Assembly (NCBI GenBank): GCA_009692765.1
Contig: SHYQ01000006.1
Coordinates: forward strand, 1 to 36,141
DNA length: 36,141 nt
Direction of reading: 5' to 3'
DNA from: Dehalococcoidia bacterium
GTDB taxonomy: Bacteria > Chloroflexota > Dehalococcoidia > UBA2979
This document shows, one piece after another, positions 35,850 through 36,141 of the stretch; positions within the stretch are counted from its first letter, which is position 1, and each line of letters opens with the position of its first letter. Below the pieces are notes generated by a model that saw only the letters and a list, made by a program, of their open reading frames with translations, searched no databases and was not told where the DNA came from. Made by a program: the position numbers and the translations under genes.

Positions 35850-36141
35850 ATGCACCGCCACTTCACGGTCACCGGCTTCGTCTCGCACGACGGGCGCACC
35901 GCGCTGCACTGGCATCGACGGCTGGCGATGTGGCTGCCGCCGGGCGGGCACGTCGAGGCCGACGAGGATCCGCTGCAGGCGGTGCTGCGCGAGGTGCGCG
36001 AGGAGACCGGCCTCGACGTCGACGTGCTCGACCGCGCGGCCTTCGCGTACGCGACGCCGCCGCAACTGCCGCCGCCCGCGGCGATGGCGGTGTACGACAT
36101 CCCGCGCGACGGCATCCTCGACGAGCCGCATCAGCACATCG
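35850..36141 (+). CDS. Nudix hydrolase (truncated by window edge)
   Basis: MHRHFTVTGFVSHDGRTALHWHRRLAMWLPPGGHVEADEDPLQAVLREVREETGLDVDVLD: Nudix box GX5EX7REVREETGL; no stop before the window end. Confidence 0.9.
   Translation, partial: MHRHFTVTGFVSHDGRTALHWHRRLAMWLPPGGHVEADEDPLQAVLREVREETGLDVDVLDRAAFAYATPPQLPPPAAMAVYDIPRDGILDEPHQHI

Overview
High-GC (about 70%) bacterial chromosome segment, most likely Chloroflexota/Terrabacteria-like (inference from gene content only). Recognisable blocks: the 5' part of proS (minus, cut by the window edge); a conserved rpsB-tsf-frr-cdsA-dxr-rseP-(DUF2283)-ispG cluster on the minus strand with no pyrH or uppS in their usual places; a nadA-nadB-nadC operon followed by a P-loop kinase; nrtR-like Nudix/wHTH regulator, miaB, tRNA-Ser(GCT), fic, sucCD, an NYN-domain protein, HDOD protein, tRNA-Ser(TGA), M23 peptidase, DNA alkylation repair, DUF488, a tandem DinB-like protein, lysS and a partial Nudix hydrolase. 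No CRISPR array, transposase, rRNA or prophage was seen. Items most worth follow-up: (1) a 371-aa fusion of a 7Fe-type ferredoxin, an Ala/Pro linker, two TM helices and a C-terminal domain resembling a PD-(D/E)XK nuclease fold; (2) a dense, composite multi-hairpin intergenic repeat family present in at least ten intergenic blocks; (3) an octamer, CGTCGAGG/CCTCGACG, that recurs far above compositional expectation and caps many of these repeats; (4) a three-unit iteron-like array upstream of nadA, near an NrtR-type regulator; (5) a VIT1/CCC1-family gene with an apparent in-frame internal deletion; (6) a structured leader plus intrinsic terminator immediately upstream of the NYN gene; (7) a Fic gene with a 22-bp direct repeat over its promoter. 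All family calls are from reading translations; no database search was run.
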